A stretch of DNA of 45,743 nucleotides from the NCBI GenBank assembly GCA_947467395.1, contig CANIIC010000013.1, positions 1 through 45,743 of the forward strand, in the 5' to 3' direction. Numbering within the stretch: the stretch's first letter is position 1; each line of letters begins with the position of its first letter. Position numbers and translations under genes: made by a program. The stretch is from Bryobacterales bacterium. Its GTDB lineage: Bacteria > Acidobacteriota > Terriglobia > Bryobacterales > Bryobacteraceae. A model generated the notes under the pieces. That model worked only from the letters and a program-made list of their open reading frames with translations, was not told the origin of the DNA and searched no databases. Of the stretch, positions 42,384-45,743 are shown piece after piece.

Positions 42384-42397
42384 CGGGGCTTGCCCCG
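42384..42397 (+). other. GC-rich hairpin with CTTG tetraloop
   Basis: CGGGG-CTTG-CCCCG, just after the stop of the GT83 gene and 20 bases before trxB. No T run follows, so it is not a normal terminator; it may protect the message 3' end or weaken read-through. Confidence 0.4.
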
Positions 42398-42417
42398 CTT
42401 GCTACCATAGGAAAATC

Positions 42418-43341
42418 GTGCAAAACGTCATTATTCTGGGCTCCGGCTGCGCCGGAAACACTGCTGCCATCTACACCGCTCGCGCCGGCCTGAAGCCGCT
42501 CGTGATCATCGGCCACGAACCCGGCGGTCAGTTGTCGATCACCTCTGAGGTGGAAAATTTCCCCGGCTTCCCGACAGGCATTAACGGCCCTGAGTTGGTC
42601 GAAAACATGAAGCAGCAGGCCGAACGCTTCGGCGCCGAGTACATGTACGGCACCGTCGATGCGGCTGACCTGAGCAAACGCCCGTTCCGCATCTCCATCG
42701 ATGGCGAGTGGCATGAAACCCGCACGCTGATCGTCGCCACCGGAGCTTCGGCGCGCTGGTTGGGCCTCGAGAACGAACAGAAGCTGATCGGCCGCGGCGT
42801 GTCGTCCTGCGCCACCTGCGACGGCGCGTTCTACAAGGACAAGAAAATCATGGTGGTCGGTGGTGGTGACTCCGCTATGGAAGAGGCCAATTTCCTCACG
42901 CGCTTCGGCCGTGAAGTGACCTTGGTCCACCGTCGCGAAGAGTTCCGCGCCTCGAAGATCATGATCGATCGCGCCAAGGCCAACCCGAAGATCAAGTGGC
43001 TGCTGAACACCGGCATCGAAGATGTCTATGACGTCACCAAGGGAGAAGTCACCGGCGTGAAACTGAAGAACCTGAAGACCGGCGAAACCTGGGATCAGGA
43101 AGTCGACGGCTTCTTCCTGGCTATCGGCCACATCCCGAACACTAAGCCTTTTGTCGGTCAACTCGACCTGGACGCCGACGGCTACATCGTGTCCCACGGC
43201 GGTGCGCGCACCAATATTCCGGGCGTGTTCCATGCCGGCGACGTCGAGGATCGTATCTACCGTCAGGCGATCACGGCTGCGGGTGCGGGCTGCAAGGCCG
43301 CCATCGAAGTCGAGCGCATGCTCGAAGCCGAAGGCCACTAA
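42418..43341 (+). CDS. trxB: Thioredoxin reductase
   Basis: 307 residues from GTG 42418; the frame is open upstream but those residues are not family-like. FAD motif GSGCAGNTAA, the redox pair C131-A-T-C134 (SSCATCDG), NADPH motif VVGGGDSAMEEA with HRRE, and the closing GVFHAGDVEDRIYRQAITAAG. It reduces thioredoxin with NADPH. The Gly-rich motif contains a Cys (GSGCAG) where most members have GPAG. It is 35 bases behind the GT83 gene and convergent with the AlkA gene. Confidence 0.95.
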   Translation: MQNVIILGSGCAGNTAAIYTARAGLKPLVIIGHEPGGQLSITSEVENFPGFPTGINGPELVENMKQQAERFGAEYMYGTVDAADLSKRPFRISIDGEWHETRTLIVATGASARWLGLENEQKLIGRGVSSCATCDGAFYKDKKIMVVGGGDSAMEEANFLTRFGREVTLVHRREEFRASKIMIDRAKANPKIKWLLNTGIEDVYDVTKGEVTGVKLKNLKTGETWDQEVDGFFLAIGHIPNTKPFVGQLDLDADGYIVSHGGARTNIPGVFHAGDVEDRIYRQAITAAGAGCKAAIEVERMLEAEGH

Positions 43342-43344
43342 AGA

Positions 43345-43947
43345 CTAGAGCGCGGCCTGACCATCCAGGCTGCGCCACAAATACCAGCTGGCGACGGTGC
43401 AGTACGGCCGCCACGGTTCGGCGATTCGTTCCATCTCTGTGGGCTTGGGGAGCTCCTCAAGCCCATACGCTTTTTTCATCGCCATCCGAATCCCCAGGTC
43501 TCCGGTCGGCAGCACATCCAGGCGCCGCAAGGCGAACATCAGGAACATCTGCACCGTCCACACGCCGACGCCTTTGACTCGCGTGAGGTGCTCAATGACC
43601 GCCGCGTCGTCCAGTTCCAGGCAGCGCTCGAAATTGACCTCGCCATCTCGCGTCATCCTGGCCAGTTCCCGAATGTAGTCCGTCTTCTGGTTCGACAACC
43701 CCAGCGTCCGCATCCGGGTCCGTCGCAGCTTTAAGACGGATTCGGGCGTCAACGGGTCTGACGCCGCAGCCAGTAGTCGCCCAAAGATTGTCCCGGCCGC
43801 CTTGCCGCTCAACTGCTGATACGTGATGGACCGCGCCAGGTTGTGGAACACCGGGTCAGAATGCTGCATCGCGTACGGACCGACGCGCGTGATGATCTCC
43901 GCCATTACGGGGTCCGACCGCTTCAAATGGTTGATCGCCTTGCGCAT
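43345..43947 (-). CDS. AlkA-type DNA-3-methyladenine glycosylase (HhH-GPD)
   Basis: 200 residues. HhH-GPD superfamily: hairpin VKGVGVWTV (124-132), catalytic D150 in LPTGDLGIRM, and an early LARSITYQQLSGKAA. No iron-sulfur Cys cluster. It removes alkylated bases from DNA, leaving abasic sites. It lacks the N-terminal TATA-like domain of E. coli AlkA and is thus the short form. It is divergent from the VWA gene by 51 bases. Confidence 0.92.
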   Translation of the reverse strand: MRKAINHLKRSDPVMAEIITRVGPYAMQHSDPVFHNLARSITYQQLSGKAAGTIFGRLLAAASDPLTPESVLKLRRTRMRTLGLSNQKTDYIRELARMTRDGEVNFERCLELDDAAVIEHLTRVKGVGVWTVQMFLMFALRRLDVLPTGDLGIRMAMKKAYGLEELPKPTEMERIAEPWRPYCTVASWYLWRSLDGQAAL

Positions 43948-43985
43948 GGGGAAAATCGGGTGAAACCGCCCGGCCGCCCGAGCGT

Positions 43986-43998
43986 CATACTCTATAGT
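43986..43998 (+). promoter_or_regulatory. -10 boxes next to the VWA gene start
   Basis: CATACT (43986-43991) lies 7 bases before ATG 43999, and TATAGT (43993-43998) touches it. The first fits a leaderless start. Confidence 0.35.
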
Positions 43999-44934
43999 AT
44001 GGTCCGGAAACTATTGCTCGGCTGTGTGCTTCTCACTTCGGCGGCGATGCTGGTCGTGGCCCAGGACGATCAGGTCATCCGCGGCGGCGTCGATATCGTC
44101 AATGTCCTGGCTACTGTGCGCGGCAAGAACGGCGCACTTATCCCCGACCTCAAGCAAACCGACTTCAAGGTCTTTGAGGACGGCAAGGAACAGGAGATCA
44201 AGTACTTCACACGGGAAACGGATCTCCCTCTGACCATTGGCATGCTGATCGATGTCAGTGGCAGTATGGATGGCCTGATCCCGATGGAGCAACGCGCCGG
44301 GGGACAATTCTTCGAGCAGGTCCTGCGCAAGAACGATCTCGCCTTCATCATCAGCTTCGGCAAGGATTCGGAGCTGCTACAGGACTCCACCAATTCTCCG
44401 CGCCTGCTACAGCGCGGCTTGAATGAACTGAAGCTCAATACCCGCGTGGGCGGCATTCACCCCGGTCCTGTCCCGACCGCGAACAATCAGGCCGGTACCG
44501 TGCTGTACGACGCCGTGTATCTCGCCGCTGACGAGCGTCTCCGCAAGGAGAGTGGCCGCAAGGTCATCATCCTGATCACCGACGGCGAGGACACCGGGAG
44601 TCAGGTCTCCAAGCAGAAGGCGATTGAGGCGGCGCAGAAGTCGGACGCCATCATCTACGGCATCTTCTACTCTCAGGGCGGCTTCGGCGACAAAGGCACT
44701 CTGACCAAGATGGCCGAGGAGACGGGAGGACGGGTCTTTGACGTGGGCCGTCGCGGCAACCTCGACGACATCTTCAAGCAGATCCAGGAAGAAATGCGCA
44801 GCCAGTATTCGGTGTCTTACTCGCCCACCAACGCGGTCCGCGATGGCAGCTATCGCAAGCTGGACTTTAAGATGACGAACAAAGATTACAAGGTCCAGGC
44901 GCGTAAGGGCTACTACGCCATCGAGCAAGAGTGA
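43999..44934 (+). CDS. Secreted VWFA-related protein, acidobacterial type (first of two)
   Basis: 311 residues from ATG 43999; the frame open from 43843 has no signal peptide. Signal peptide MVRKLLLGCVLLTSAAMLVVAQ, then a short beta domain (VIRGGVDIVNVLATVRGKNG, LIPDLKQTDFKVFEDGK) and a von Willebrand A domain with MIDAS D85-x-S87-x-S89 (LIDVSGSM) and the later TDGED. This matches the VWFA-related domain abundant in Acidobacteriota (TIGR03436). It is probably a surface or periplasmic adhesion or assembly protein. The next gene starts at GTG in its last codon and is a paralogue. Confidence 0.92.
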   Translation: MVRKLLLGCVLLTSAAMLVVAQDDQVIRGGVDIVNVLATVRGKNGALIPDLKQTDFKVFEDGKEQEIKYFTRETDLPLTIGMLIDVSGSMDGLIPMEQRAGGQFFEQVLRKNDLAFIISFGKDSELLQDSTNSPRLLQRGLNELKLNTRVGGIHPGPVPTANNQAGTVLYDAVYLAADERLRKESGRKVIILITDGEDTGSQVSKQKAIEAAQKSDAIIYGIFYSQGGFGDKGTLTKMAEETGGRVFDVGRRGNLDDIFKQIQEEMRSQYSVSYSPTNAVRDGSYRKLDFKMTNKDYKVQARKGYYAIEQE

Positions 44935-45743
44935 AGCGACGACTCTCCATCCTGATGCTGGCGGTGCTCGGCTTGGCGGCCGCGCAGGAGCCCGTCATAC
45001 GTGGCGGAGTGGATCTGGTGGATCTCCTCATCACGGTGCATGACAAGAAGGGTGCCTTGGTGAAGGATCTTCAGCAGTCCGACTTCACTGTGCTCGAAGA
45101 TGGCAAGTCTCAAGAAATTCGCCGCTTCGCCCGGGAGACGGATCTTCCGTTGACCATCGGCATGCTGATCGATACCAGCGGCAGCGTGGCCACCGAGCTG
45201 GCCGAAGAGCGCCGCGCCGCCCGTCAGTTCTTTGAACAAGTGCTGCGTAAGCAGGACAAGGCCTTCGTGATCAGCTTCGGCCGCGAAGCCACGCTGGAAC
45301 AGGATGTCACCGATTCGCTGCGCAAGCTAGAAGACGGTCTGGATTCGGTGCGAGCCGAAGAGATCAACATCCGACCGCGTCAGGTCGTCAGCCAGAACCA
45401 GTTTCAATTCCCGTTTCCCGGAGGAGGTGGAGGTGTCGGCGGTCGAGGGCGCAGTCGTTTCCCGATTCCCACTCCAACGCCGCAGCCTCGCCGCAACCCT
45501 CCGGGCGGTGGACGCGGCGGACAGATCACGCTCGGCGGAACGGTCCTCTATGACGCGATCTTCCTGGCCTCCGACGAAGTCCTGAAGCCGCAGTCCGGCC
45601 GCAAGGCGATCATCCTGATCACCGATGGCGAAGACCGTGGGAGCAAGCTGCGCCTATCCGATGCCATCGAGGCCGCGCAGAAGTCCGACACCATGATCTA
45701 CAGCATCTTCGTGAAGCCGGATCGCCGTGGTTCCGGTGCTGAA
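44931..45743 (+). CDS. Second VWFA-related protein, C-terminus cut by window end
   Basis: 271 residues visible, from GTG 44931, which overlaps the previous stop by 4 bases (GTGA). The signal peptide is MKRRLSILMLAVLGLAAAQ. The layout repeats the first copy: VIRGGVDLVDLLITVHDKKG, then MIDAS D81-T-S83-G-S85, then ILITDGEDRGS. It differs by a Gly/Pro/Arg-rich insert (about 160-203, GGGGGVGGRGR, PIPTPTPQPRR) within the VWA domain. Same signal and domain order, so tandem duplication is likely. The last part is missing because the window ends here. Confidence 0.9.
   Translation, partial: MKRRLSILMLAVLGLAAAQEPVIRGGVDLVDLLITVHDKKGALVKDLQQSDFTVLEDGKSQEIRRFARETDLPLTIGMLIDTSGSVATELAEERRAARQFFEQVLRKQDKAFVISFGREATLEQDVTDSLRKLEDGLDSVRAEEINIRPRQVVSQNQFQFPFPGGGGGVGGRGRSRFPIPTPTPQPRRNPPGGGRGGQITLGGTVLYDAIFLASDEVLKPQSGRKAIILITDGEDRGSKLRLSDAIEAAQKSDTMIYSIFVKPDRRGSGAE

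Noticed and set aside
1-45743. CRISPR arrays, tRNA or rRNA genes, insertion sequences, prophage
   Set aside because: No regularly spaced repeats, no transposase-like protein and no gap large enough that looks like a folded RNA gene.

Overview
The window is GC-rich bacterial chromosome, almost fully coding on both strands. It most resembles an Acidobacteriota genome of the Solibacter/Bryobacter type. That placement rests on two tandem VWFA-related proteins of the acidobacterial kind at the right edge, a SthA-type transhydrogenase, many signal-peptide proteins of acidobacterial flavour and the general gene content; it is an inference, not a database result. No rRNA, tRNA, CRISPR array, insertion sequence or phage gene is visible, and no stretch over 300 bases lacks a gene. 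The longest gaps are about 163 bases (3722-3884 and 24469-24631).

Layout: 1-1469 holds a cut-off secreted protein and a zinc-ribbon membrane protein. 1568-3721 is feoAB (ferrous iron uptake). 3885-5285 is a CCA-type tRNA nucleotidyltransferase. 5282-9971 has a small secreted protein, an S9 peptidase, a beta-helix lipoprotein and a Wzt-like protein whose ATPase domain has lost its catalytic motifs. 9976-14622 has a circularly permuted ATP-grasp-like protein and the GTPases BipA and Der. 14624-20407 is a minus-strand run: rsmE, an ABC permease/ATPase pair, an SGNH protein, an MBOAT acyltransferase and a TonB-type protein. 20447-24468 is a nucleic-acid maintenance block: ruvA, lexA, a SpoU-type methyltransferase and rarA, plus a YdcF-like protein.

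24632-27599 holds a PilZ protein, sthA and a secreted TPR protein. 27686-33325 is a plus-strand run of five genes: a MoxR-like AAA+ ATPase, a 608-residue protein I cannot assign, an archaeal-type ornithine cyclodeaminase, queF and a coiled-coil methyltransferase. Facing it at 33302-36936 are a GT2-GT4 fusion glycosyltransferase and an alpha/alpha-toroid protein. 36935-43947 carries a secreted beta-rich protein, an unknown 209-residue protein, an M28 peptidase with PDZ domain, a DsbA/DsbC-like oxidoreductase, a GT83-type glycosyltransferase, trxB and an AlkA-type glycosylase. 43999-45743 is the VWA pair, the second cut by the window end.

Themes: cell-surface glycan building and modification (Wzt-like protein, MBOAT/SGNH, GT2-GT4, GT83, methyltransferase), envelope redox and proteolysis (DsbA-like, M28, S9), and DNA/tRNA maintenance. 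The most unusual items are the catalytically dead-looking Wzt homologue, the AAA+/608-residue gene pair, and a repeated gene-start architecture in which a -10-like hexamer (TANNNT) lies only 6-10 bases before the start codon, suggesting common leaderless transcription.
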